Below, piece after piece: positions 17,378 to 25,601 of a DNA stretch of 40,019 nt (position 1 is its first letter; each line of letters starts with the position of its first letter). The stretch lies in NCBI RefSeq assembly GCF_001507855.1, contig NZ_LGEN01000035.1, positions 1 to 40,019 of the forward strand, in the 5' to 3' direction. This stretch comes from Halomonas sp. 54_146. Its GTDB lineage: Bacteria; Pseudomonadota; Gammaproteobacteria; Pseudomonadales; Halomonadaceae. A program made the position numbers and the translations under genes. The notes beneath the pieces are model-generated. The model was not told the origin of the DNA and made no database searches. It saw only the letters and a program-made list of their open reading frames with translations.

Positions 17378-19420
17378 ATGTCAGTTTTACAGAGTTACAT
17401 CGCAGGCCAGTGGTTCGGAAAAACTGAGTCTAAAGCACTTATCAGCGCCATCGACGGCACAACCGTTGCGCATACCCACCAAGAAGAGATCAATTTCCGC
17501 GAAGCGGTGGCTTATGCTCGCAACACCGGTGTGAAAAACATGCTGGCACTGGATTTCCAGCAGCGCGCCGCTATTCTTAAGGCGCTTGCCGCCTATATCC
17601 AAGAGCGCAAGCGTGAGCTGTATGCCATCTCTCACCACACCGGCTGTACCAAAGCCGACTCCTGGATCGACATCGACGGTGGTTTCGGCACCCTGTTTAC
17701 CTATGCCTCCACGGGCCGCAAGGAACTGCCCTCCGGCAATGTGGCCCACGAAGGGCCGGTAACTCAATTAGGTAAAGATAATCACTTCAACGGCACCCAC
17801 ATTCTGGTACCTCGCCGCGGCGTCTCTGTGCACATTAATGCCTTCAACTTCCCTATCTGGGGCATGCTGGAGAAGTTCGCACCGGCTTTTCTGGCAGGCA
17901 TGCCATGTATCTTCAAACCGGCAACCGCGACGAGCTACCTGACCGAAGCTGCTGTGCGCGTTATCAACGACTCTGGCCTGCTGCCGGAAGGTGCGTTGCA
18001 ATTAGTGATCGGCGGAGCGGGCGACTTACTGGATCACTTAGAAGAGCAGGACTTTGTCACCTTCACCGGCTCGGCAAAAACAGCTCTAATGCTAAAAAGC
18101 CACCCTAACATCATGGCGAAGAGCATCCCGTTCAACGCCGAAGCGGACTCGCTCAACAGTGCCATCATGGCACCAGATGTAAGCCCGGAAGACGAAGAGT
18201 TCGAGATTTTTGCCAAAGAAGTAGCCAAAGAAATGACCGCCAAAGCGGGTCAGAAATGTACCGCGATCCGTCGGGTGTTAGTGCCCGCTGAGCACCTAGA
18301 TGCCTTGGCGGACATGATTAAAGAGCGTCTTTCCAGAATTGTGGTCGGTGATCCTCATGAGGAAGGTGTGCGCATGGGCGCACTGTCTTCCAGCGACCAG
18401 CTACGTGATGTTAACGAAGCCATCGAGCAGCTGCTGGAAACCAGTGAGTGTGTTTTCGGCAAAGACGGCAGCTTCAAGGCTGTCGGCAAGGGTGTTGAAA
18501 ACGGTGCGTTCATCTCCCCCCACTTGCTGATCAACCGTAAACCGCTGAACGACGGCGGCGCTCATGACATTGAAGCCTTTGGCCCCGTCGCGACGCTAAT
18601 GCCCTACAGCGGCATAGACGAAGCCCTGGCCATCGCCGCTAAGGGTAAGGGCAGCTTAGTGACCACGCTGACCACAAAAGATCCCGCCATTGCTGCCGAA
18701 ATGATCCCCGTCCTAGCCGCCCAGCACGGCCGGCTACAGATTCTGGATGCTCAAGCAGCAAAGGAATCCACAGGCCACGGCTCCCCGCTACCCATGCTCA
18801 AGCATGGTGGACCTGGCCGCGCTGGCGGTGGCGAGGAGCTTGGTGGCATTCGTGCAGTTCACCACTACTTACAACGCACCGCTATCCAGGGCTCACCATC
18901 CATGGTCGCGGCCGTCACAGGAGAGTATGTGCGTGGCGCGAAGGTAATCGAGACTGACGTCCATCCGTTCCGTCGCCATTTCGATGACCTAAAGGTTGGG
19001 GAGTCATTGTTAACGCACCGCCGCACCGTCACTGAAGCCGATATTGTCAACTTTGGCTGCCTTTCCGGCGACCACTTTTACATGCACTTCGACGACATTG
19101 CCGCGAAAGAGACTCAGTTCGGCCAGCGTATTGCCCATGGCTACTTTGTGCTATCGGCTGCCGCAGGCTTGTTCGTTTATCCAGGTGAAGGCCCCGTACT
19201 GGCTAACTACGGCCTAGATACGCTGCGCTTTATTACGCCTGTTCCCGCTGGCGACACCATTCGCGCGCGCCTCACGTGTAAGCGTAAGATTGATCAGGGT
19301 CGCGCTTCTCCTCAGGGCCACCCACAGGGCGTGGTGGTATGGGATGTAGAAGTCACCAACCAGCATGATGAGCTGGTGGCCAGCTATGACATCCTGACGC
19401 TGGTCGCGAAGCGCTCTTGA
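17378..19420 (+). CDS. paaZ: PaaZ, bifunctional oxepin-CoA hydrolase / semialdehyde dehydrogenase
   Basis: A 680-residue fusion of an aldehyde dehydrogenase (about 1-520) and a MaoC-like hydratase (about 535-680), matching E. coli PaaZ. Catalytic residues align: E255 in FNAEADSLN and C294 in AGQKCTA for the dehydrogenase, and D565 and H570 in [10 protein letters not shown] for the hydratase. It opens oxepin-CoA and oxidises the resulting aldehyde to 3-oxo-5,6-dehydrosuberyl-CoA. The start is ATG at 17378 behind CAGGAGAACGCTCA. It is last in the paaABCDE-Z unit. Having both domains intact makes the role of the separate PaaN protein unclear. Confidence 0.95.
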   Translation: MSVLQSYIAGQWFGKTESKALISAIDGTTVAHTHQEEINFREAVAYARNTGVKNMLALDFQQRAAILKALAAYIQERKRELYAISHHTGCTKADSWIDIDGGFGTLFTYASTGRKELPSGNVAHEGPVTQLGKDNHFNGTHILVPRRGVSVHINAFNFPIWGMLEKFAPAFLAGMPCIFKPATATSYLTEAAVRVINDSGLLPEGALQLVIGGAGDLLDHLEEQDFVTFTGSAKTALMLKSHPNIMAKSIPFNAEADSLNSAIMAPDVSPEDEEFEIFAKEVAKEMTAKAGQKCTAIRRVLVPAEHLDALADMIKERLSRIVVGDPHEEGVRMGALSSSDQLRDVNEAIEQLLETSECVFGKDGSFKAVGKGVENGAFISPHLLINRKPLNDGGAHDIEAFGPVATLMPYSGIDEALAIAAKGKGSLVTTLTTKDPAIAAEMIPVLAAQHGRLQILDAQAAKESTGHGSPLPMLKHGGPGRAGGGEELGGIRAVHHYLQRTAIQGSPSMVAAVTGEYVRGAKVIETDVHPFRRHFDDLKVGESLLTHRRTVTEADIVNFGCLSGDHFYMHFDDIAAKETQFGQRIAHGYFVLSAAAGLFVYPGEGPVLANYGLDTLRFITPVPAGDTIRARLTCKRKIDQGRASPQGHPQGVVVWDVEVTNQHDELVASYDILTLVAKRS

Positions 19421-19502
19421 TCTCTCACGATAGAAAGTAAAATGATCGAGAAAGTAGACAAGATGACAGGGAAAGGTGTTGTGAAAAGGGAGTTTTGCTA
19501 AA

Positions 19503-19564
19503 CATACCCAACATACCCAACATACCCAACATACCCAGCCTAGGATGTTCATGGGCTGGGTATG
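19503..19564. repeat. 9-bp tandem repeat (four copies) leading into a hairpin
   Basis: CATACCCAA is repeated from 19503 to 19529 (three copies), and a fourth CATACCCAG (19530-19538) begins an 11-bp stem. CATACCCAGCC at 19530-19540 pairs exactly with GGCTGGGTATG at 19554-19564 across a 13-base loop. It lies 82 bases after the paaZ stop. There is no T-run, so its value as a terminator is doubtful. The array looks like serial duplication of one arm of the hairpin. Confidence 0.7.
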
Positions 19565-19598
19565 ATTGTGCTACTGCTCATTCCTTGTCATTCATCAA

Positions 19599-19988
19599 TT
19601 AGGCCTCATCAGTGCCGTGAGCCATGAAGGTTTTAGCATTAGGACAGAATTCACTGCACGCATCAGCGTCGGCGTGGCCACGCATCGCCTGCCAGCAGCG
19701 CCCCACCTCTTCGCAGCGGTTACAGACAATTTCCAGACTAGCCAGCTCCTCCTTCGCGATGGCTTGAGGGTTCACCTCAAAGGTCTCCATCATCAATGGC
19801 ATCAGCACCTCAGCAGGCTGAAACCCCCTTACCCGGCGATCATCCAGGCTACGCGCCATGGCTTTTTCCAGCGGCGGATTTAAGGGCTGTTCCAAATCAC
19901 TGGCCAACTCTTCCAATGCTTCGGGAGCATGCTGACGCAGCTCGCGGACGACACGCTCACCTTGAATATAATCAGACAGCCTTTCCAT
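19599..19988 (-). CDS. Small cysteine-rich protein, DUF6455-like
   Basis: A 129-residue soluble protein. The C-terminal third carries a cysteine pattern CNRC, then C six residues on, then C and FCPNA, which resembles the DUF6455 family; no function is established for that family as far as I know. The N-terminal part is helical and acidic. The start is certain: ATG at 19988 behind AGGAGGACGTT. It is a single gene between paaZ (convergent) and the terminator at 20050. The cysteine set could bind zinc or an iron-sulfur cluster, but that is a guess. Confidence 0.7.
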   Translation of the reverse strand: MERLSDYIQGERVVRELRQHAPEALEELASDLEQPLNPPLEKAMARSLDDRRVRGFQPAEVLMPLMMETFEVNPQAIAKEELASLEIVCNRCEEVGRCWQAMRGHADADACSEFCPNAKTFMAHGTDEA

Positions 19989-20049
19989 AACGTCCTCCTA
20001 CCCAGTATCGCTTCGTGCAGATTGCACACATTCAGCATAGCCAAAACAC

Positions 20050-20090
20050 AAAGCCCCCAATTTGATACCGATCAAATTGGGGGCTTTTAA
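20050..20090 (-). terminator. Terminator of the TRAP operon
   Basis: AAGCCCCCAATTTGAT and its exact complement form a 16-bp stem with loop ACCG (20051-20086), flanked by A and T runs on both sides. Read on the minus strand it ends the dctP-Q-M transcript 57 bases after the dctM stop. Confidence 0.9.
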
Positions 20091-20146
20091 GACACAGTTT
20101 TACTATTTAATTTAAAAAAACCGTATCACTTTTTCGGCACTGAGCG

Positions 20147-21442
20147 TCAGTAGAGCAACTGCGGCAGGAACAGAACGATCGCTGGGAAGATAAGCACTAA
20201 CAACGCCCGTATCGTACCCGCTACCCAGAACGGCGTAACACCACGGAAGATAGTGCCTGTAGAGACATCCGGCAGCACCGCCCTCAGCACGAACACGTTC
20301 ATTCCCACCGGCGGCGTAATTAAACTGATCTCGATAACAATCACCACCAGAATGCCGAACCACACCAGATCGTAGCCCAGCCCTGCTACCACGGGGAAGA
20401 ATACCGGCACGGTCAGCAGCAGCATCGACATGCTTTCAAACACACAGCCCAGCACTACATAGATAGCGATAATCGCCAAGATCACCACGAAAGGCGCCAC
20501 GTTCAGGCCGGTAACCAGGTTGAGCAGGTCATCAGGCAAGCCGGCGCGATTGACGAAGTTAGCAAAGATCAGCGCCGTTAGTACCACTGCAAACAGCATC
20601 GCCGTCGTACGCACGGTGTCCATTAACACATTCATCAACACTTGTGGTGTCAGTGCCCGATGCATCAGTGCGATAAGGAATGCACCCATCGCACCGATAC
20701 CGGCAGCTTCAGTGGGCGTAAACACGCCAAGATAAATGCCGCCAATCACCAGTACAAACAGCGCTAACGTGCTCCCTACGCTTTTGAGTGCTTGAATGCG
20801 CTCTGCCCATGGCACTTTCTCTGCCGCAGGGCCAGCACTGGGGTCGCGCCAAAGCACCCACTTGATGGCTCCAATATAAAGAAAGATGCCAAGAATGCCG
20901 GGGATAAAGCCAGCCGCGAACAACTCACGGATACTGGTTTCAGTCAGTATTCCATAAATCACCAGCATGACGCTGGGCGGTATCAATATCCCCAAGGTGC
21001 CACCGGCTGCAATGGAAGCGGCGGCGAGTGAATCTTTATAACCATATTTACGCATTTGGGGCATGGCGACTCGACCCATGGTGGCACACGTCGCCAAGCT
21101 TGATCCGCATATCGCGCTAAAACCGCCACAGGCAACGATCGTCGCCATCGCTTGACCACCCTTGCGGTGACCTAGAAAGCCATTAGATGCTCGAAACAAG
21201 GCATCAGATAATCCCGCATGAGAAACAAAGTTACCCATTAGAATGAACAATGGAATGACGGACAGACCATAATCCATAGCGGTGTCTACCACCCGGCGTG
21301 CCGCCATTGCTTCAGCAGCATTCCAGTTACCCGTTAATAGGTAAAACCCTGCAAAACCAACGATCCCCATCGCAAACGCCAAAGGCACACGCAGGAACAC
21401 GAGTACCAACAGTACTGCGAAACCGTATAACGCTTCAGTCAT
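20147..21442 (-). CDS. dctM: TRAP transporter large permease (DctM)
   Basis: A 431-residue membrane protein of the DctM family (PF06808 type), with about 12 hydrophobic segments. Family motifs include IPLFILMGNFVSHAGLSDALF near the N-terminus, GTLGILIPPSVMLVIYGI mid-protein and ISLITPPVGMNVFVL near the end. It forms the substrate and sodium channel of a tripartite periplasmic-binding-protein-dependent symporter. The start is ATG at 21442 behind GGAGAGCCCC, overlapping dctQ by 8 bases. Substrate is not readable from the permease; the location between two aromatic-acid clusters suggests an aromatic carboxylate. Confidence 0.92.
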   Translation of the reverse strand: MTEALYGFAVLLVLVFLRVPLAFAMGIVGFAGFYLLTGNWNAAEAMAARRVVDTAMDYGLSVIPLFILMGNFVSHAGLSDALFRASNGFLGHRKGGQAMATIVACGGFSAICGSSLATCATMGRVAMPQMRKYGYKDSLAAASIAAGGTLGILIPPSVMLVIYGILTETSIRELFAAGFIPGILGIFLYIGAIKWVLWRDPSAGPAAEKVPWAERIQALKSVGSTLALFVLVIGGIYLGVFTPTEAAGIGAMGAFLIALMHRALTPQVLMNVLMDTVRTTAMLFAVVLTALIFANFVNRAGLPDDLLNLVTGLNVAPFVVILAIIAIYVVLGCVFESMSMLLLTVPVFFPVVAGLGYDLVWFGILVVIVIEISLITPPVGMNVFVLRAVLPDVSTGTIFRGVTPFWVAGTIRALLVLIFPAIVLFLPQLLY

Positions 21443-21977
21443 GGGGCTCTCCTATACTCAATGGGCCACCTTGTTCAATTACCTTAAGTCCCTCAAGCAA
21501 ATAGAAACCGGCTCGTATGAGGGTCAGTAGTGCTGAAAGCGCTAGCATGGCGGCAATCAGCCCAATCAGATAGCCACGTGGTATGCGCAGGAACTCCGTC
21601 ACATCCCCCCATGAAAAAGCGCGCTCTGCGAGTGCCCATACACGCTGTGCCATCACCCATAGAGCCGCCGTCACGATCAGGTTGACGATCACTTCACGTA
21701 TCCAAATGAGTTTTGCAGGAAAAATGGAGTCAAGCAGGTCGACGCTGACATGCTCTTGACGCCAACAAACGATCGGCAGCGACAGGAATACCAATGCTGC
21801 CAACATCAACTGAGTTAATTCAACAGCACCAAGAATGGGGGAATTGAAAAAGTAGCGGCCACCTACGTCAGCAGTGGTCAACAGCATCATGCCAAAGAGG
21901 GTAGCCCCTGCTACCCCCTCTAACATCAGCTGCAGAACCCGACTAACGCGCGTAGCACGTGCCATTGGGCTTTGCAT
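21435..21977 (-). CDS. dctQ: TRAP transporter small permease (DctQ)
   Basis: A 180-residue protein with four predicted membrane segments, starting at about residues 17, 46, 88 and 132, and the DctQ-type sequence FFNSPILGAVELTQLMLAALVFLSLPIVCWRQEHVSVDL. It partners DctM in the membrane. The start is ATG at 21977 behind CGGAGAGCGAAC. It lies 30 bases after dctP and overlaps dctM. Confidence 0.9.
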   Translation of the reverse strand: MQSPMARATRVSRVLQLMLEGVAGATLFGMMLLTTADVGGRYFFNSPILGAVELTQLMLAALVFLSLPIVCWRQEHVSVDLLDSIFPAKLIWIREVIVNLIVTAALWVMAQRVWALAERAFSWGDVTEFLRIPRGYLIGLIAAMLALSALLTLIRAGFYLLEGLKVIEQGGPLSIGEPHD

Positions 21978-22007
21978 GTTCGCTCTCCGTCTAGCGCCAG
22001 TAAGAAG

Positions 22008-23066
22008 TTACTTCAAGTTGTCAGGTACGAGGCCACCTACGCTCTCTTCTTCCGCCGCAGCAACCAGCTGCTCACGGAAGAATTCAATTGCGGCCATTGC
22101 ATCTACATCACTGGCGGCAGAGACGGACTCAGCCCATTCAGCAATCATCTCGTCACTTATGCTTTTCAGCGCCTCAAGGTCATCACCACCTAGCTCAGAA
22201 AAGGTATGACCGAGCTCTTCTGCGAAGTCGACCCCGCGTACATCCATGACATCCATCATGTAACCGAACAGGCGTGACAAACGCTCACCAGAAACCGACT
22301 CAACAGCTTCACGGTCCTCAGGCGACATTTCATCCCAAATCATTGGGTTGACGACGATGGTGAAACTACCCCGATAAAAACCACCATCCACCTTGAGGGT
22401 ATGAGGGAAAATCTCCGCAACACGGAAGCTGCGAAGCCCTTCAGGCACTAGCATGGCCCCGTCGATAACACCCTGGGAACCTGCTTCGTAAACACCTGTA
22501 GGTGGCAAGGCAACACCCGTCAGCTCCATTGCATTGGAGAGATCACCCATTACGCCCCCGCCAACGCGAATGCGCTTACCTTTAAGGTCTTCCAAGGTTT
22601 CGTATTGCTCACTGCTGAAGATCCAGCCAGGGCCGTGGACACCCGCGGCGACAACATCTACACCACGATGCTCACCACCTGCTTCCAGGTATTCTTGGTG
22701 TGTACGCCAGTAGGCACTGGATGCGTTTTCTGATGAAAACTCTTGAAAGGTGGGGAATTCTGGAAGTTTCGTTAGCTGAAAGCGGCCAGTGTTATACCCG
22801 TGGAAAACCCAGGTAGCATCAGCGATACCGTCAGCAACCATTTCCATCTGGGAAGCGGGAGGACCCATATCATGTATCACGTCTACCGTTACACGACCTT
22901 CCGTCGCTTCTTCAATCCACGCTTTCCACGTTGGCCACACCATGGTGTTGATACCGTGATTAGGGCCAGCCCAAGTACTCACGGTGATTGTCGTTTGCGC
23001 CAAAGTGGAGGTGCTTAACGTCGCGGCGGCGATAGCGCCAATCATCAGGTTTGTTGTTTTATTCAT
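22008..23066 (-). CDS. dctP: TRAP transporter periplasmic solute-binding protein (DctP)
   Basis: A 352-residue binding protein with a cleavable signal peptide (MNKTTNLMIGAIAAATLSTSTLA, cut probable before QTTITV). The DctP fold is recognisable in EDLKGKRIRVGGGVMGDLSNAMELTGVALPP and VDGGFYRGSFTIVVNPMIWD. The mature protein is rich in Asp/Glu, as expected for a halophile's periplasm. The start is ATG at 23066 behind AAAGGAAGAAAA; a longer frame to 23195 adds 43 residues that would bury the signal peptide. It is first in dctPQM. The ligand is unknown; no phenylacetate permease (paaL type) is in the window, so phenylacetate or a hydroxyphenylacetate is a fair hypothesis. Confidence 0.92.
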   Translation of the reverse strand: MNKTTNLMIGAIAAATLSTSTLAQTTITVSTWAGPNHGINTMVWPTWKAWIEEATEGRVTVDVIHDMGPPASQMEMVADGIADATWVFHGYNTGRFQLTKLPEFPTFQEFSSENASSAYWRTHQEYLEAGGEHRGVDVVAAGVHGPGWIFSSEQYETLEDLKGKRIRVGGGVMGDLSNAMELTGVALPPTGVYEAGSQGVIDGAMLVPEGLRSFRVAEIFPHTLKVDGGFYRGSFTIVVNPMIWDEMSPEDREAVESVSGERLSRLFGYMMDVMDVRGVDFAEELGHTFSELGGDDLEALKSISDEMIAEWAESVSAASDVDAMAAIEFFREQLVAAAEEESVGGLVPDNLK

Positions 23067-23608
23067 TTTTCTTCCTTTGGTCGTCAAAAACTGAATGTAT
23101 AGCTCATCGTTGTTATTGAGTGATATGGCTAAGCGATGCGTCCTAGCGCTGCGTTGGTGGATTGCCGTATAGCTATCCACTACGTAATTATTCATCCTTC
23201 AAAACGTGATACTTTATAAATAAAAAATACTCATTACATGAATCACGTTAACTGCAACAATGCCTGCAGACACATAGGTCATGCAATGACCCATCGACTA
23301 ATAGATGCTAATACTTAAGTAGCATTCACTATTATTTGCTTTAATTACAATTACTTATGTTAAAACATTCCTTCTTATATCAACTATTCATGAATTTATA
23401 TGAGCAGTTTTTCACCCAGCATTTTGTTACCAAAATCTTATTTTTCGTGACAGTAATGACGTACCATCGACGAAAAAAACCATGGCGTGAGACATAAACA
23501 GCTGACACCAAATTTGGCTTGATACAGGTGTGTGGCTTGATACAGGTGTGTGGCTTGACACAGGTTTGACTGGGCATGGGTTCGGCTTTCCCTTACCTGG
23601 GGCTATGC
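23067..23608. promoter_or_regulatory. dctP upstream region
   Basis: An AT-rich gap of 542 bp with no believable gene. It holds a palindrome GGTCATGCAATGACC at 23277-23291, 211 bases before dctP, which is a possible operator, and the 18-bp array at 23515. No clear -35/-10 pair stands out. Confidence 0.4.
23515..23568. repeat. 18-bp tandem repeat, three copies
   Basis: TGGCTTGATACAGGTGTG is repeated at 23515-23532, 23533-23550 and, with changes, 23551-23568. It lies 41 bases downstream of the marR stop on marR's strand. A translated frame exists across it but is not a credible gene. Confidence 0.75.
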
Positions 23609-24115
23609 TTATGCCCGTGGTGGCCTATAACCAATTCTCTCTAGCTGCCGCTCAAGCTTGCCCATGATATTAAGAAAATCACGATACTCACCCACACTCA
23701 GAGTTGACACCAGATCGGCTTCCCACGCCTGAGCTTCCGGCACTAACTTATTGAGTAGCGATTGCCCAGCGTCTGTCAGCTGTAAGTTATGCAGCCGCTG
23801 ATCCTGCGTTGATGGCGTGCGGCTTATTAGTCCACGGTCTTCAAGCGACTGAATAGCGCGAGATACGCGAGCCTTATCCATATTGGTGTAAGCACAGACC
23901 TTCTTAGCAGTTAAATCATCACAGTGGCTCAGCCACGCAAGAACACGCCACTGAGCGATGTTGAGTTGATAAGACTCAGCATAAAGCTCTTCTAACGCCT
24001 GACTGATGCGGTCAGCCAGCCGATTTAGCTGATAGGGTAAAAATTGGTTGAGATCTAGCTCCGCCCTGGCTGAAGACGCCAAAGGTACATCGCCATCTGC
24101 TTTATCCATTGCCAT
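23609..24115 (-). CDS. MarR-family transcriptional regulator
   Basis: A 168-residue winged-helix regulator of the MarR family. The DNA-binding part is NIAQWRVLAWLSHCDDLTAKKVCAYTNMDKARVSRAIQSLEDRGLISRTPSTQDQR (residues ~70-125), including the typical D-R wing. MarR proteins commonly repress aromatic catabolism genes and release DNA when they bind an aromatic acid or its CoA thioester. It is divergent from the homogentisate operon and lies beside the TRAP operon, so both are candidate targets. The start is ATG at 24115 behind TAGGAGAAACACA; a second ATG two codons later is possible. Confidence 0.9.
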   Translation of the reverse strand: MAMDKADGDVPLASSARAELDLNQFLPYQLNRLADRISQALEELYAESYQLNIAQWRVLAWLSHCDDLTAKKVCAYTNMDKARVSRAIQSLEDRGLISRTPSTQDQRLHNLQLTDAGQSLLNKLVPEAQAWEADLVSTLSVGEYRDFLNIMGKLERQLERIGYRPPRA

Positions 24116-24129
24116 TGTGTTTCTCCTAG

Positions 24130-24215
24130 CGCCAACGTTGACCAGGGTGATAATAAAAAAATCAGCACGATAGCTGGGAATATGGACGCCAGCAACGCAC
24201 CTATCATGCTGATAC
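24130..24215 (-). pseudogene. Possible dctM 3'-end remnant upstream of marR
   Basis: On the minus strand this stretch encodes a hydrophobic segment IGALLASIFPAIVLIFLLSP. It closely resembles the last residues of the dctM in this window (IRALLVLIFPAIVLFLP). At DNA level about 30 of 41 bases match between roughly 24162-24205 and 20170-20213. No start codon or ribosome binding site is present, and the frame runs into the marR start. I read it as the tail of a lost TRAP permease gene that once preceded marR. An unrelated small membrane protein is the alternative. Confidence 0.45.
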
Positions 24216-24470
24216 CCTCGTGAAAGAAGGCCCTATTAGCGTCACCCAATCACACTGCTCGTTGTCTAATGCCCTTCAACAAACAAGAGCATCATCAGCC
24301 GACGTTGCCCCTATCAATACAGGTTAAACACTGCCGACACATAGTCTCTATTGCAACTAATTTACCAATTTAATTATTATGACCAGGTAGGTAATTGCAG
24401 TAATTAGCTGTTTTATTTGAGATTATTATTATCAGCATGCAAAAAATGGAATCACTTTCCTATGTAGCAC
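24216..24470. promoter_or_regulatory. marR-MBL intergenic region
   Basis: No gene is visible. It contains two related AT-rich motifs, TTGCAACTAATT (24351) and AATTGCAGTAATTA (24393); the second includes the inverted repeat TAATT-GCAGT-AATTA. These may be regulator sites for marR or the opposing operon. Confidence 0.3.
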
Positions 24471-24500
24471 TGGACATTTAGTTTCATAAGAAACTATCCT
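24471..24500 (+). promoter_or_regulatory. Promoter of the homogentisate operon with embedded palindrome
   Basis: TGGACA (24471-24476) and TATCCT (24495-24500) are 18 bp apart. A perfect palindrome TAGTTTC-ATAA-GAAACTA (24479-24496) fills the spacer between them. A repressor bound there would block RNA polymerase; the divergent MarR protein is the likeliest one. The MBL gene starts 57 bases downstream. Confidence 0.55.
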
Positions 24501-24556
24501 CGTCTCAGACAAAGAGCAACAACTACTTGGATCACCCTGATAGCACCGGAGATATC

Positions 24557-25525
24557 ATGAGCAAGAAATTCGCGTCCCATGCCGATACCGAAGAGAAGCA
24601 GATCAGCTTCACCAAGCTCGCAGAAGGGCTTTATGCTTACACGGCCGAAGGTGACCCCAATACCGGCATCGTGATTGGCGATGACAGCGTGATGGTCATC
24701 GACACTCAGGCAACGCCCATCATGGCTCAGGACGTTATCCGTCGTATCCGTGAGGTGACTGACCTGCCAATTAAGCATGTGGTCATGACCCACTACCACG
24801 CTGTGCGTGTTCTCGGTGCCTCTGCCTACGATGCTGAGAATATCTACGCCAGCCAGAACACTTATGACCTGATCGAAGAGCGTGGCCAGCAGGACTATGA
24901 ATCAGAAGTTGGCCGTTTTCCGCGCCTGTTCAAAGGGGTCGATTCTGTGCCCGGATTAACCTGGCCAACCATTGTCTTCCAGGAAAAGCTGACGGTGTTC
25001 ATGGGTGAGCGTGAGGTACAGATTATCCATCTAGGCCGCGGGCACACCAAGGGCGATACCATCGTCTGGCTGCCAGAAGAAAAAGTGATGTTTTCCGGTG
25101 ACCTCGTTGAGTATGGCGCCACCCCTTACACCGGTGATGCTTACCATGAAGACTGGCCGACCACGCTTGATCGCCTGCAGGCTATGCAGCCTCAAAAGCT
25201 GGTGCCCGGCCGTGGCGATGCGCTGCAAACTGCTGAACAGTGTCAAGAAGCCATTCAAGGCACACGCGATTTTTTGAATGACATGTATGGAAGCGTCAAA
25301 GCGGGCAAGGCGGCGGGCAAATCGCTCTCCGAGTGCTACGCCGAGACCTACGCGGTTCTTAAACCGAAGTATGGTCACTGGGTCATCTTTGATCACTGTG
25401 TGCCTTTCGACATCACTCGCTGCTACGACGAAGCCGGCGGCGAATACCCGGACCCCCGCATCTGGACGGCAGAACGCGATACCGCCATGTGGCACTCGCT
25501 GCAAGACGCCGTCGAAAATCAGTAA
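24557..25525 (+). CDS. MBL-fold protein with incomplete metal site, first gene of the 3-hydroxyphenylacetate/homogentisate operon
   Basis: A 322-residue metallo-beta-lactamase-fold protein. The usual HxHxDH motif reads H79-Y-H81-A-V83-R84, so the Asp and His that hold the second metal are gone. H163 (GHTKGD) and the bridging D182 (SGDLV) are kept, but the last ligand histidine is replaced by R219 (PGRGD). The first metal site (H79, H81, H163) is therefore complete and the second is not, suggesting a mononuclear enzyme or a non-hydrolytic role. The protein ends with about 90 extra residues (YGHWVIFDHCVPFDITRCYDEAGG). I recall similar proteins next to mhaA-like/hmgA clusters in other Proteobacteria. 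Its reaction is unknown. The start is ATG at 24557 behind CCGGAGATATC. Confidence 0.85.
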   Translation: MSKKFASHADTEEKQISFTKLAEGLYAYTAEGDPNTGIVIGDDSVMVIDTQATPIMAQDVIRRIREVTDLPIKHVVMTHYHAVRVLGASAYDAENIYASQNTYDLIEERGQQDYESEVGRFPRLFKGVDSVPGLTWPTIVFQEKLTVFMGEREVQIIHLGRGHTKGDTIVWLPEEKVMFSGDLVEYGATPYTGDAYHEDWPTTLDRLQAMQPQKLVPGRGDALQTAEQCQEAIQGTRDFLNDMYGSVKAGKAAGKSLSECYAETYAVLKPKYGHWVIFDHCVPFDITRCYDEAGGEYPDPRIWTAERDTAMWHSLQDAVENQ

Positions 25526-25557
25526 GTGCCTAACCAGTGACACCCACTGATCATGCC

Positions 25558-25587
25558 CAGCTGTCGGGTGCGTTACACCCGACGCTG
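25558..25587 (+). other. Strong hairpin before mhaA-like gene
   Basis: GTCGGGTG pairs with CACCCGAC (loop CGTTA) and the stem is extended by CAGC/GCTG around a one-base bulge, for 12 bp in total. It ends 14 bases before the next start, beside the ribosome binding site GGGGAGC. No T-run follows, so an RNA-processing or translational role is more likely than termination. Confidence 0.5.
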
Positions 25588-25601
25588 TAGGGGAGCAAGA
25601 G

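Noticed and set aside
23380..23577. 65-residue frame with a repeated CIKPHT motif
   Set aside because: The repetition is just translation of the 18-bp tandem array; no start signal or family resemblance.
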